Shown here piece after piece: positions 46,586-57,229 of a stretch of 64,000 bases of DNA. Each line of letters starts with the position of its first letter. Positions within the stretch are counted from its first letter, which is position 1. The stretch is from Cladorrhinum sp. PSN259 (lineage: Eukaryota > Ascomycota > Sordariomycetes > Sordariales > Podosporaceae): NCBI GenBank assembly GCA_033725935.1, contig MU867066.1, positions 806,001-870,000 of the forward strand, in the 5' to 3' direction. Under the pieces are notes generated by a model. That model searched no databases. It saw only the letters and a list, made by a program, of their open reading frames with translations, and was not told the DNA's origin. The translations under genes were made by a program, and so were the position numbers.

Positions 46586-47425
46586 CTTGCGAAACACTGA
46601 ACAAGGAGCCAAGAACAATGGATATGGGGGAGAATTGTATCAATGATTTTCCTCTAAAGGAGAGACTTTATTCGGTCGATACATAATCTAACAATCGGCT
46701 TGCCAGGTGACACACGGATACCATAAGCCTCGGCTCTCTCGGCCATGAAGCCAGAGTTGTTGCTTTATTTCCTTGCCGGTTCACCCATAAATCCAATTCG
46801 TTAGCTAGCTGGAGAGTTCAGACGGGGTTCGAAATTGCTGTCCAACATTATCCTGTTGTCCGTGTACCGTTCAACAAGCGAAGGCCCTCCTTCGTGACAG
46901 CAACAAGTAATTAATGCATTAGAGGACTTTTTGCTCAAACATTTTCACATGTATCGTGTGACGGGAAAATTGGCCTGTCATACCCATGAGCTAAGGACCT
47001 TTCCGGGTATGGACAGCGAAGTGCGAGAGGTCATGGTCTAGAAGGGCGGAATTAGAACCGCTGTCGTAAACCGCCGAGATTCGAAATTGCGGGGAAACAT
47101 GGGAAGCTTTCCTTGGAGAGAGCGGAATGGCCTTCTTTGTCTTTTGACAAATCTAAAAACAACTTTCGGGTTGGGTTGGCCTGAAATTCCAAATTTCTCA
47201 GATGCCGAAAATGTTTGGAAACTGCAATGGCAGTCGTTCCAGGTCACGGTTGCTGCAGCTTGTTGGTCGCTGCTGCCTTTCGTGTTGGATGAAGCACTCA
47301 CGTGACCACGCTCTTAAATCGCGAATCCCGGACGTATTCTTTGCGCGCATCGCGTTAATTTGCCCCATTTCCTCCATCAAGCCCAGGTTGCGACAACGGC
47401 GGCACCATGCCCCACACACCCAATA
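46586..47425. promoter_or_regulatory. divergent promoter between AidB-like and SNF2 genes
   Basis: An 840-bp spacer between two divergent starts with no other credible gene. A GGGGTTCGAAAT sequence near 46825 resembles a tRNA B-box, but no cloverleaf forms around it. Confidence 0.45.
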
Positions 47426-47457
47426 ATGGCTGCTATTGCGATAGAGATCTCCGATGA
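47407..47457 (+). other. possible overlapping upstream ORF of the SNF2 gene
   Basis: An ATG in good context (GGCACCATGC) 19 nt before the proposed SNF2 start opens a 16-codon frame in another register and ends inside the SNF2 coding sequence. It would matter only if the transcript begins upstream of 47407. Confidence 0.35.
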
Positions 47458-50400
47458 CGACCGCACTGCTTCGTCAGAGAATATAAATATCACAAAACTT
47501 GCTACAAAAACTGCTTCAAAACCCGCTCGAAAACGCCGGTTAAGCCTCGATGTCGACGATGAGAAAGTCGCATGGACCGATGATTCAGATGATCCCACTA
47601 AGCTCAATCCTCGCAAGCGCCGAGCTGCCCCGAATCGAGGAAGAGGTACTGGTAGAGGCAGAGGGCGACCCAGAGGACGAGGAGGGAAAAAAGCCACAAC
47701 TGCTACCCGCCGGAGACATGGAATCCAGGATACAGCGACGGCGGCAGCTCTCGCTAATGACGACAGCATCCACGAAGAGTATCCAGAGGACGACCTCCCC
47801 GAGTATCTGCGCAGGCGACGAAAACAGTTTGACAGTGACAGGGAGCGTCTCAGAGATGCCGCTTTGAAGCTGCCTCCAGATTATAGCGACCTCTACTTCT
47901 CGGATGACGAGCGAGGACACAAGCCGGCAGAGAAACCCCAGTTCGACAAGAAAAGTGGTATTAAACCATGCCGCCCCTACAAAGAAATCGAACTTGAGTA
48001 TTCAGCTGGCATCATCCCACCCTCAATCGCACAATACCTCCGCGACTACCAAATTGAAGGTGTCAAGTTCCTCCATCAGCGGTTCATCTATCAGAAGGGC
48101 TGCATCCTGGGAGATGACATGGGCTTGGGAAAGACTGTTCAAGTGGCCGCATTCCTCACGGCTGCCTTTGGAAAGACGGCCACGGAGCGAGATGCCAAGT
48201 TAATGAGGAAGATGCGACGGGCAGGCAATCACTGGTATCCACGGGTGCTAATCGTTTGCCCTGGTTCGCTCATCCAAAACTGGAAAAATGAGTTGACCAG
48301 ATGGGGCTATTGGCATGTCGACATATATCACGGATCGTTGAAAGAGGACGTGCTGCATGCCGCAAAGGCAGGAAGAGTGGAAATCATGATCACGACGTAT
48401 GTCACATACAAGAATCATTGCGACGCTGTCAACGACATCGAGTGGGATTGCGTTGTTGCCGACGAATGCCATGTGCTCAAGGATCGCAGGTCCGAGACCA
48501 CTCGATCGATGGATCGCATCAATGCCTTGTGCAGGATTGGCCTCACGGGAACAGCTATTCAGAACAAGTACGAGGAGCTTTGGACGCTCCTTAACTGGAC
48601 TAACCCGAGCCACTTCGGAACACTCGCCGAGTGGTCGAATGCCATAACCAAACCTCTGACGGTTGGGCAGTCTCACGACGCTACTTTGAAACAACTAAGC
48701 AATGCTAGAACAACAGCCAAGAAGCTGGTTCATAACCTCCTACCCGAGTATTTTCTTCGACGTATGAAGACTCTGATTGCCCATCAGCTCCCTAAAAAGA
48801 CTGACAAGGTCGTCTTTTGCCCCCTCACCGATATTCAGCGCGATGCGTACGAGAATTTTCTCGATGGAGATAATGTTACCTTGATCAATTCAGTCTCGGA
48901 GGACTGTGACTGTGGCGAGAACCGCAAGAAGGGTTGGTGCTGTTACAAGTATTTGCCAGACGGAAAGTCATGGATGAGTATCGTTTTCCCGACCATCATG
49001 ACTCTCCAGAAGATTGCAAACCACCTCACACTGCTCATTCCGTCTTCGGCAGATCCCAGTGAAAAGCAAAGCTCCGAGCTTGATGCGCTTCAGACCGCCA
49101 TGCCTAACGATTGGGAGGATCTCTACAAAAACCGGGACTCCATGCTTAATTTAGCCAACCCAGAATTTTGCGGCAAGTGGAAGATTCTGAGGAAGCTTCT
49201 TCGGTTCTGGCACGAAAACGGTGACAAAGTGCTTGTCTTTTCACACAGCGTTCGACTCCTGCGCATCCTTCAACACCTCTTCCACAATACTAGCTACAAC
49301 GTCAGTTTCCTGGACGGTTCACTCAGTTATGAAGACCGTCAAAAGGTCGTGGATGAATTTAATACCGATCCCTTGCAGTTTGTCTTTCTCATCTCGACTA
49401 AAGCCGGCGGTGTGGGACTCAACATCACCTCAGCCAACAAGGTGGTCATCTTTGATCCTCACTGGAACCCAGCGTACGATCTACAAGCTCAAGACAGAGC
49501 CTACCGTATTGGTCAAGTGCGCGACGTAGATGTTTTCCGACTGATCTCGGCCGGCACCATCGAAGAAATCGTTTATGCCCGGCAGATTTACAAACAGCAG
49601 CAAGCCAACATTGGATACAACGCATCCAACGAGCGGCGATACTTCAAAGGCGTCCAACAAGACAGCAACCGCAAAGGCGAGATTTTTGGCCTCAGCAACC
49701 TCTTCAGTTTCCACGCCGATCAAGTTGTCCTACGCGACATCGTCAACAAGACAAACATCGCCGAGGCCAAAGCCGGGGTTCATCTATCCGACATTGACCT
49801 CGAAAGGATTGCCAAAGATGAAGAAGACGACGAACTCAAGCTAATCAAACAGGAAGACAACGACGACGATACAGGAGGCATGAGTCAGCTGGCCAAGCTT
49901 ATCACGGTGGAAAACAAAAAGGACCTGCTCGATAAAACTCACAGAAAGGCATATAAACCGCAGAGCGACGCCGTCGCCGCAATATTGGCATCCGCAGGAG
50001 TTGAGTATACTCACGAAAACTCGGAGGTCATCGGAACTAGTCGCGTAGAAGCGCAACTATCTAGACGTGCAGAACTGGCCGCTGCTTCTGCGCTGGACAG
50101 TCAGGATATTGAAGGCAACAGCGCGCTATTCGCCGACAGCCAGGCGAACAATGTCCCTGAAGCCAAGGATAAGGGTGGGTGGAAGATCCATTACAGGTTT
50201 AAACCCCCCGCAGACGTGATGAGGCGGCAGTTCTGTACCATGGCTAAAGAGTTTGGGTTCAGCAGCGCGACTGATTTCGCGCTGGTGGTTGAGAGCTGGA
50301 CCCAGGAACAAAGGAGGAACTGTTTGGATGGGTTCTATCGGCGGAGGGAGGTCGAATTGCTGGAAAGGGAACTTGAGGAATTGAAGAAGGAAGGGGAGAG

Positions 50401-50704
50401 GGTCAAAAAGGAGGACCTAAAAGGCGATGTCTTGATGAAGGAGGAGGAGGAGGAGGAGGAGGAGGAGGAGGAGGAGGAGGAGGAGGAGGAGGAGGAGGAG
50501 GAGCAGGAGACGGATATATTTCCTGGTCCCCCTCCTACGCCTCTTCTCTCACAAGTAGAAAAAAGCGGGTTTGACGATATGCCACCTCCGCCAAAACCAG
50601 AGCCTGAGGTGCGCATCAAGGTGGAAAAAACGGAGGAATGGGAGAGTAAAAGGAGGCTATCAACTATATTCTTGTCTGACGATGACGAGGATGATGAGCT
50701 TTGA
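47426..50704 (+). CDS. SNF2-family ATPase, ERCC6L2-like
   Basis: Single exon, 1,092 residues from the first in-frame ATG at 47426. The N-terminus has acidic patches, a basic cluster (KPARKRRLSL) and an RG-rich stretch (NRGRGTGRGRGRPRGRGG) that should bind nucleic acid. The helicase core starts near RDYQIEGVKFL: motif I GDDMGLGKT (229-237; Lys236), motif II DECH (346-349), LTGTAIQNK, and in the second lobe LDGSLSYEDR, STKAGGVGLN and QAQDRAYRIGQ. After the core, YKQQQANIGYNASNERRYF and GEIFGLSNLF are typical of the ERCC6L2 branch near Rad26/CSB, pointing to DNA repair or end-joining choice. A central CDCGENRKKGWCC patch may bind metal. A Glu tract lies near residues 1006-1026. Nuclear location and repair role are inferred from family. 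Confidence 0.9.
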   Translation: MAAIAIEISDDDRTASSENINITKLATKTASKPARKRRLSLDVDDEKVAWTDDSDDPTKLNPRKRRAAPNRGRGTGRGRGRPRGRGGKKATTATRRRHGIQDTATAAALANDDSIHEEYPEDDLPEYLRRRRKQFDSDRERLRDAALKLPPDYSDLYFSDDERGHKPAEKPQFDKKSGIKPCRPYKEIELEYSAGIIPPSIAQYLRDYQIEGVKFLHQRFIYQKGCILGDDMGLGKTVQVAAFLTAAFGKTATERDAKLMRKMRRAGNHWYPRVLIVCPGSLIQNWKNELTRWGYWHVDIYHGSLKEDVLHAAKAGRVEIMITTYVTYKNHCDAVNDIEWDCVVADECHVLKDRRSETTRSMDRINALCRIGLTGTAIQNKYEELWTLLNWTNPSHFGTLAEWSNAITKPLTVGQSHDATLKQLSNARTTAKKLVHNLLPEYFLRRMKTLIAHQLPKKTDKVVFCPLTDIQRDAYENFLDGDNVTLINSVSEDCDCGENRKKGWCCYKYLPDGKSWMSIVFPTIMTLQKIANHLTLLIPSSADPSEKQSSELDALQTAMPNDWEDLYKNRDSMLNLANPEFCGKWKILRKLLRFWHENGDKVLVFSHSVRLLRILQHLFHNTSYNVSFLDGSLSYEDRQKVVDEFNTDPLQFVFLISTKAGGVGLNITSANKVVIFDPHWNPAYDLQAQDRAYRIGQVRDVDVFRLISAGTIEEIVYARQIYKQQQANIGYNASNERRYFKGVQQDSNRKGEIFGLSNLFSFHADQVVLRDIVNKTNIAEAKAGVHLSDIDLERIAKDEEDDELKLIKQEDNDDDTGGMSQLAKLITVENKKDLLDKTHRKAYKPQSDAVAAILASAGVEYTHENSEVIGTSRVEAQLSRRAELAAASALDSQDIEGNSALFADSQANNVPEAKDKGGWKIHYRFKPPADVMRRQFCTMAKEFGFSSATDFALVVESWTQEQRRNCLDGFYRRREVELLERELEELKKEGERVKKEDLKGDVLMKEEEEEEEEEEEEEEEEEEEEEQETDIFPGPPPTPLLSQVEKSGFDDMPPPPKPEPEVRIKVEKTEEWESKRRLSTIFLSDDDEDDEL
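50441..50503 (+). repeat. (GAG)n tract encoding poly-Glu
   Basis: About 21 tandem GAG codons near the 3' end of the SNF2 gene, almost pure at DNA level, so length polymorphism between strains is likely. Confidence 0.92.
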
Positions 50705-52467
50705 ACTTTGAAGTACATTTAGGCCTACTGGTGGCGTTACACGGTGCTGGTTTTTTTGTAATGATACCCCCTTTTTAGTTCGGTTTTTTGGAAGATGGGG
50801 TATTTTTTCATTCTTTCCGTTCTCGGGAATGTTTCACTTTTGCATCATCTGGTGATGGGTTTTCCTGGATGAACCTCGATGGACATTTTTTTGGTGAGGA
50901 TGAACTCCTGGATCACAAGATGGCATGTGCACTTTGGCTATGTGCAGTAGAACAGTTGCCGCATGTGATGGCCGAAGGAGTTACGACGGATCAACGCCAC
51001 GGTTCCCACGGTTATGCGCTGGGCTGATGACCGATGGAATCATATCATGGCAGCTGACATCAAGTCGACGGAGCACATCTACTAGAAAGTTGGCCGAGGT
51101 TCAACTGTCAACAAAGCGATCCGTTACGGTCCAAGGGGAAGCGGCCAATGAAAAGGGGGGATATTGGAGTAGCCGCAAATGTGGGGAAACGCATTGGTGT
51201 GTCTCCAAAAAAACAACCCGTCAGCCGAGAAAGCAACCAGGTACCCTATGACGCATCCAGTTTTGCCCTTTCACATGCCAACCATTTCCTAAAGCAGACA
51301 TGGTTCCTCGAGAGCACTCGTTATCTTCACTTCATCCCAAAAGAGACAGAGGTACAGACAAGCGTGTGAAAGTGGAAGAGAATTCGATTCTTATCTTTTG
51401 TTTACTTTTTAAGGGGGTAGTAGAATTCTGATGATGAAAAATGAATCTCCAGGGTTTCGGTACATTGTACCTTGTATACTTGTTTCTGCGGGGGAGGGGC
51501 AAACAGGGAGCTTCCCAGGCTTCCCCAATGTTGGAATTGTCCAATGCCGCGCTCGCAAAAAAAAAACACAGAGAGCGAGAATCGGCAGAGACTCGGCAAT
51601 TCGGCCAACGGCGGACTGGACCACCAATGGAAGTTTTGTGGGGTTTGTTTCCGGGGCACCTTTTTTTCTGGGGTTGTCACGGTCTGCGGTGACGGTGCTT
51701 GCGGCCTGCGGGACTGGCGGGGCGGGGCCAATTACATGGCGTCTCGGCTCAAGGGGACTTCCTTTGATCAGAGACAAGACGTCTTGATCATCGTTGACGA
51801 ACGTCGCTATGAGCCAAGCAGTCATTCTTTCATTCGGATGCGGACGGATGGGTGTCGAGTCTAGAAACAAGAAAAAAAAAGGGACAAACCAAGAACTACA
51901 TACTCCGCTGACATTTCTACATAGGAAAGTCATATCTTGAATACAAACAGATTCTCTAACACGAGTTGAGACCCGCACTACATCCCAAACTACCTAGGTC
52001 CCAGCCACTCGCAAGAGTCATTGCACCCCCTGGTGAGCCTCTGTCCGCTGGGGAACAATGGAGAAGTACCCAAGGACACAATAGCCGCTAGACCGATCTG
52101 TCCCGAATCCCACACGCAGTCCGCTGCTTGTTCTTGTTCCCAAGCTCGGCATCCCCCCTGTTCACTACTCGACACACCCCTTGTTCCGGTTCCTCTTCTG
52201 GTTTCTGGCTTCTGGGGCCGGTACCTTGGCTCGTGACAGGCTGCCCGTCGGTTAGATTATTTTAGAAACCGATTGTCCTTCAACTTTTTTTTTTCCTCTT
52301 CTATTGATCTTCATTATTTGTTCATGTGCTTTTCCACTTTTCTTTCTCTTTTCTTCTCATTGAACTGATACCCCTTGCACAAGAGCCAACGTCTCGTCGA
52401 CACCACCCCCACGGCATTAACATCAACAATACAACTCTAAGACTCTCAAGATCACAAATTGCCCAAC
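50705..52467. promoter_or_regulatory. SNF2 3' region and isocitrate lyase promoter
   Basis: About 1.76 kb. The last 200 bases before the lyase ATG are strongly CT-rich (52260-52370) and probably form the leader. No gene is supported; open frames on the minus strand around 51400-51980 lack motifs. Confidence 0.5.
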
Positions 52468-54234
52468 ATGGCCGCAAACAACATGTTGAATTCCGCCGTG
52501 GACCCCAACCTCGAGGACGAGCTCTACGCCAAGGAGGTGGCCGAGGTCAAGAAGTGGTGGAGTGACTCAAGATGGAGGCACACGAAGCGCCCCTTCACGG
52601 CCGAGCAGATCGTCAACAAGAGAGGCAACCTCAAGATTGAGTACGCCAGCAACGCTCAGGCCAAGAAGTTGTGGAAGATTCTTGAGAACCGGTTCGACGT
52701 AAGCACTGGATTCCCCATCATGTGAGAAGTCTCTGTGCTAACATGTATTGCTTTTTACAGAGCAAGGACGCCAGCTACACATATGGCTGCTTGGAGCCAA
52801 CCATGGTGACTCAGATGGCCAAATATCTCGACACAGTCTACGTCTCTGGCTGGCAATCATCGTCAACCGCTTCCGCATCCGACGAGCCCGGCCCGGATCT
52901 TGCTGATTACCCTTATGTGAGTTTCCTCGCTCAACGTATATACTAGAGCCAAAAGGACTGACTTGAAAAAAAAGACCACCGTCCCCAACAAGGTCGGCCA
53001 CCTCTTCATGGCCCAGCTTTTCCATGACCGCAAGCAGCGCCAGGAGCGCATGTCGGTCCCCAAGTCCGAGCGCGCCAAGTTGGCCAACGTCGACTACCTC
53101 CGTCCCATCGTCGCCGATGCAGACACGGGCCATGGCGGTCTCACGGCCGTCATGAAGCTCACCAAGCTCTTCATCGAGAAGGGCGCCGCCGGCATCCACA
53201 TCGAAGACCAAGCCCCAGGCACAAAGAAGTGCGGCCACATGGCCGGCAAGGTCCTCGTGCCCATCTCGGAGCACATCAACCGCCTCGTCGCCATCCGCGC
53301 CCAGGCAGACATTATGGGCTCCGACCTCCTCGCCATCGCCCGCACAGACGCCGAGGCCGCGACCCTCATCACGACCACCATCGACCCCCGCGACCACGCC
53401 TTCATTCTGGGTTCCACAAACCCTTCCCTCCCCCCTCTCAACGACCTCATGATCGCCGCCGAGAAATCAGGCAAGTCGGGCGCCGAGCTGCAAGCAATCG
53501 AAGACTCGTGGCTTGCCCAAGCAAAACTCAAGCGATTCGACGACGCAGTCCTCGACGCCATTCTCTCCTCGTCCCTCCCCAACCCCAAGTCCCTCGCGGC
53601 TCAGTACAAGTCCGCCGTGCAAGGCAAGCAGCTCTCCAACACGGAATCCCGCGCCATCGCCCGGGGCATCCTGGGGACCGACATCCACTTCGACTGGGAC
53701 TCCCCCCGCACCAGAGAGGGGTACTACCGCCTGCAGGGCGGCTGCGACTGCTCAATCAACCGCGCGATAGCGTACGCCCCTTACGCCGACGCCATCTGGA
53801 TGGAGTCGAAGCTGCCGGACTACAAGCAGGCCGAGGAGTTCGCTAAGGGGGTCCACGCCGCCTACCCGCACCAGAAGCTCGCCTACAACCTCTCGCCCTC
53901 CTTCAACTGGAAGACGGCAATGTCCCGCGACGAGCAGCAGACCTACATCGCCCGCCTCGCCAAGCTCGGCTACTGCTGGCAGTTCATCACCCTCGCGGGC
54001 CTGCACACCACCGCTCTGATCTCCGACAAGTTCGCCAGGGCGTACAGCCAGCAGGGCATGAAGGCCTACGGCGAGCTGGTCCAGGAGCCCGAGATGGAAG
54101 GCGGCGTCGACGTCGTAAAGCACCAAAAGTGGAGCGGAGCCAGTTACGTGGACGAGATGCAGAAGATGGTCACGGGCGGCATCAGCAGCACGGCCGCCAT
54201 GGGCAAGGGCGTCACTGAGGATCAGTTCCATTGA
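52468..54234 (+). CDS. icl1: isocitrate lyase
   Basis: Three exons (52468-52698, 52761-52916 and 52975-54234) give 548 residues, starting MAANNMLN. Both introns are 58-62 nt, phase 0, and join NRFDSKDASYTYG and DYPYTTVPNK. The enzyme splits isocitrate into glyoxylate and succinate, the first step of the glyoxylate shunt, needed on acetate and fatty acids. The signature KKCGH lies at 213-217 with catalytic Cys215; DADTGHGG and the SPSFNWK loop are also present. Length agrees with other ascomycete isocitrate lyases. It corresponds to Neurospora acu-3. The C-terminus QFH is not a canonical PTS1, so peroxisomal or glyoxysomal targeting cannot be read from the end of the protein. Acetate induction is known for the family but was not demonstrated from sites here. 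Confidence 0.97.
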
Positions 54235-54858
54235 ACTAAAACTTAAAGAAATTAATCCGGTCATAAACTAAAGGAGGTTGTTGTTTGTTTGTTTGTTGTT
54301 GTTATTGTTGTGTATAATTTTGGGATTCATTTTCTATGGATATCATCAATTCCTTTTTGTTTACTACTACCTGTGTGTTTCACAAATGATTATCGTTAGT
54401 AAGAGCTCTGAATAGAGAAGAAAGGACTTGGAAGAGAACAAACTTAAATATGTTATAGCATTGCATTACAGTGACTGAATCAGAGTAACCTGAAGAATGT
54501 TTATTACCTCAACTCATACTGCAGAAATCACAGGGGGTACTTCAGCCGAAGTAAAGAGACACACATACAGATACCCATACCTCGCAGTCAGCAATACAGA
54601 CAGATGGGCATAGGTAGGTAGGTAGTATTATCAAAAGGCTATTTAGGTGCGGTACCGTCAATCTCATATCTACCTCCTCCCCATCTTGGGATGGCCGCCC
54701 TCTTCCAGACAGCATGATCTTCTTTTTAACTCTGCCGCAGGATATGCTATGTGCAAATCGTTAATATTTTTTTTGGCATATTGCCTCATCTCAAAAAGCC
54801 AAAACTGCCCAATGCTTTGCTGTTCATTAAACTCCAGCCCCGAAAGAAAACAAGGGAA
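54235..54858. other. convergent 3' spacer
   Basis: Lies between the stops of isocitrate lyase and trehalase. TTG/TTTG repeats follow the lyase stop (54280-54310), then AT-rich sequence; no gene. Confidence 0.6.
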
Positions 54859-57229
54859 TCAAACCAACTCGGCCAGAGCTTTGGCCTTGTTATCCTCCAC
54901 AGCCTTGATGAATGTCTCGAAAGGAGTCAACGTCCCCAATGCCCGACGCATATGAGCATTAACAATTTGGAGTCCATAAACATAGCTGGCATTTACCCAG
55001 CCGAACCTGTTTTAAAAATGTCAGTCACTGGTATCCTTCCTTATAGTCAGGAACATTACTCACCCTTCCTTGGCAACACCCTTGAAATCCAAACCCTGGT
55101 TTCCATACTCTGCATCCACGCGATGAGGGTCAATCGGCCTTGTCACATCATACTTCTCCACCACCACGCCGTTGAAGTCAACAAACGCCTTGGTGATCAT
55201 GAACAACCACTTGTATGCCAATCTCTCAGCCTCTTCCGTGAAGCTGTAACGGTACAAGCCAGTCCATGCCAAAATCTGCTGAGGTGCCCAACCGTAGGGA
55301 TAATCCCATTGTCGGTTGGGTCGCTCCAGACCAATCTCTCCACGACTCTCCTCGGTACCAGACAAGAGACCACCAACAGCCTCAAAGCGCGGAAGAGCCT
55401 TGGTAACCATGGCGGCCGCCTGCTTTGGGCTGCTGACACCTGCCCAGAGAGCCCAGAAGGTAGTCGCAGACTCGTATGAGCATTGCTGGCGCGTTTTAGT
55501 GTTGTAGTCGAAGTACATGCCTGCCTGCTCGTTCCAGAGGTACTTGTCAATAGCCAGCTTTCTGCGCTTGAGACGGCGGTCCCAGATAGCGGATGTCTCA
55601 ACGCGACCGGGCTCCTGATCACCAACGCAGTACTCGGCGGGAATGACAAGCTTGTCGTGGAAGACACTTCGAATAGTGCGGGCAATGTCGAACTCGTACT
55701 TGTAGAGTAAGGAGTTAAGATCGATGGTTGCGAGGTCGGCGCAAATACCCTCGAACCGATACGTGGTGTCGTGTCCTGACTCACGAACGGCGCGATCGTG
55801 CATAAAGTAGTCGTCCAGCTGAGGCTCCTTGATCCTGCCGTTGTTGTAACCGTCCACAAACTCCTCGAAGGAGCACCCGTGCTTCTCGATATATGGCTCA
55901 AGAATGTGCACGAAATGGTCGGCCTCGGTCTCGGGAGGAACACCCAGACCCTCAGGTCTGTATCTGGAGAGACCCGTGACAGGGTCTAACCGAGGCTCAG
56001 CGACCCAGACGCTGTAATACTCTTTGATAGCGGCCAAGATGGCAGTACGAAGGAAGTCGATGGCACCGGGCTCGTGCTTGATCTTGTCATATACCCGGAG
56101 GGCCATATCAGTTAGAAAAGGAGGCTGTGATCGGCAAAGATAGTATGATCGTGTGGCATTGAGGATCTTTCCGTAATGCTTGATGCAGAAACAGAAGTTG
56201 AGAACCATTGACTTGGCCAGGTCAACCTTGTCATTGACCAACAGTCCGAGCGACTCCATGTAGCTGTCCCATCCGTACAACTCATTGAAGCGTCCTCCAG
56301 GCACAACAAATGGTCTGCCTTTGAGAGTCTTCTTTCCGGTCGCTGGATCAACCACTTCCTCCATGTCCACGGCCAAAAGACCGGGCTTGGAGTTCATGTC
56401 TCGTACCAGCTCGGGGGTGATCTTTTCAGGGAGCAGTTGGACATCGAGACGAATGTCAGGTTTGTCCTCTGCGAGCTTTGTATAGTACTCATATTGCTCT
56501 GGGGCGCCTCTTGGAACGTAGATACGAGGTCTGGGGTCGTCGGTCCAATCCTTGGGATCTCGGGCAGCAATTTCGATACTCGAGGCGTCAATCCGCCGTG
56601 TTAATCCCTCCCAGAAGTGGTCCTTGATCATGCGTGAAAGCCGGTTCACGGGATTCTCGTTCAAACGTGCTTCGTCGAGAATAATCTGCTTACGACCATA
56701 CTCCTTGGCCAAAGAAAGCTCTTGTAAGAGGTTGGATAACATGTAGGTACCGCGGATGTCGAATCGGTTATGCCCGTTAGACGCTGCTGTGCGAAGGGTA
56801 AGCACCTTGGGGCCATTGTCCTCAATGGTAATCTGCATGTTTCCATCGGTATCCTCCTGTGACTGCAAACTTTGCAGTGTGGGTTCGACTTGAATCAAGA
56901 ATCGGCGAGTGTGAGGGATCGTTGACTCGTCTGCAAGAGAGACAGTGTTAGCACAGAGTATGAAGAGCAAACCATTGAGAGTGCCGATTCTTACCGTGAC
57001 TTCCTCGTCGGTATGGCTCTTTCAGACCCATTCGTTCCATCTGCTTGAGCAAGCTATTTTGGGAGTAGGTTCTGGTTCTGGCTCCAGCCCTAGTGTTGAG
57101 ATGGCGTTCATCGGTGCTGTAGTAGGTTCTGGCATCGTCAAAGACGCCGTCATCGGTAGAGCCTCGAGTCCTCGGCGGACCTGGGGGAGGCGCCGGGGGC
57201 GTTATCTCTGTTTGAGGGACAAGAGGCAT
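54859..57229 (-). CDS. NTH1: neutral (cytosolic) trehalase
   Basis: Three exons (57229-56995, 56930-55064 and 55006-54859) give 749 residues. The introns join RRGSHDESTIPH and AKEGFGWVNASY in frame. It hydrolyses trehalose to two glucose in the cytosol, mobilising spore and stress reserves. Glycoside hydrolase family 37 signatures are present: PGGRFNELYGWDSY and RQWDYPYGWAP. The regulatory N-terminus has a PKA-type site RRGS (Ser77) plus RTYSQNS, and an EF-like calcium loop DTDGNMQITIED (105-116), as in yeast Nth1, where phosphorylation and 14-3-3 binding activate the enzyme. No signal peptide is present, separating it from acid trehalases. The intron after His78 sits right between the RRGS site and the calcium loop. 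Several AGGGG/CCCCT elements lie upstream. Confidence 0.97.

Noticed and set aside
46815..46850. GGGGTTCGAAAT as a tRNA B-box
   Set aside because: No matching acceptor or anticodon stems can be drawn around it.
51402..51980. Minus-strand frame of 189 codons upstream of isocitrate lyase
   Set aside because: Composition changes abruptly, no motif, no splice support; it lies in promoter DNA.
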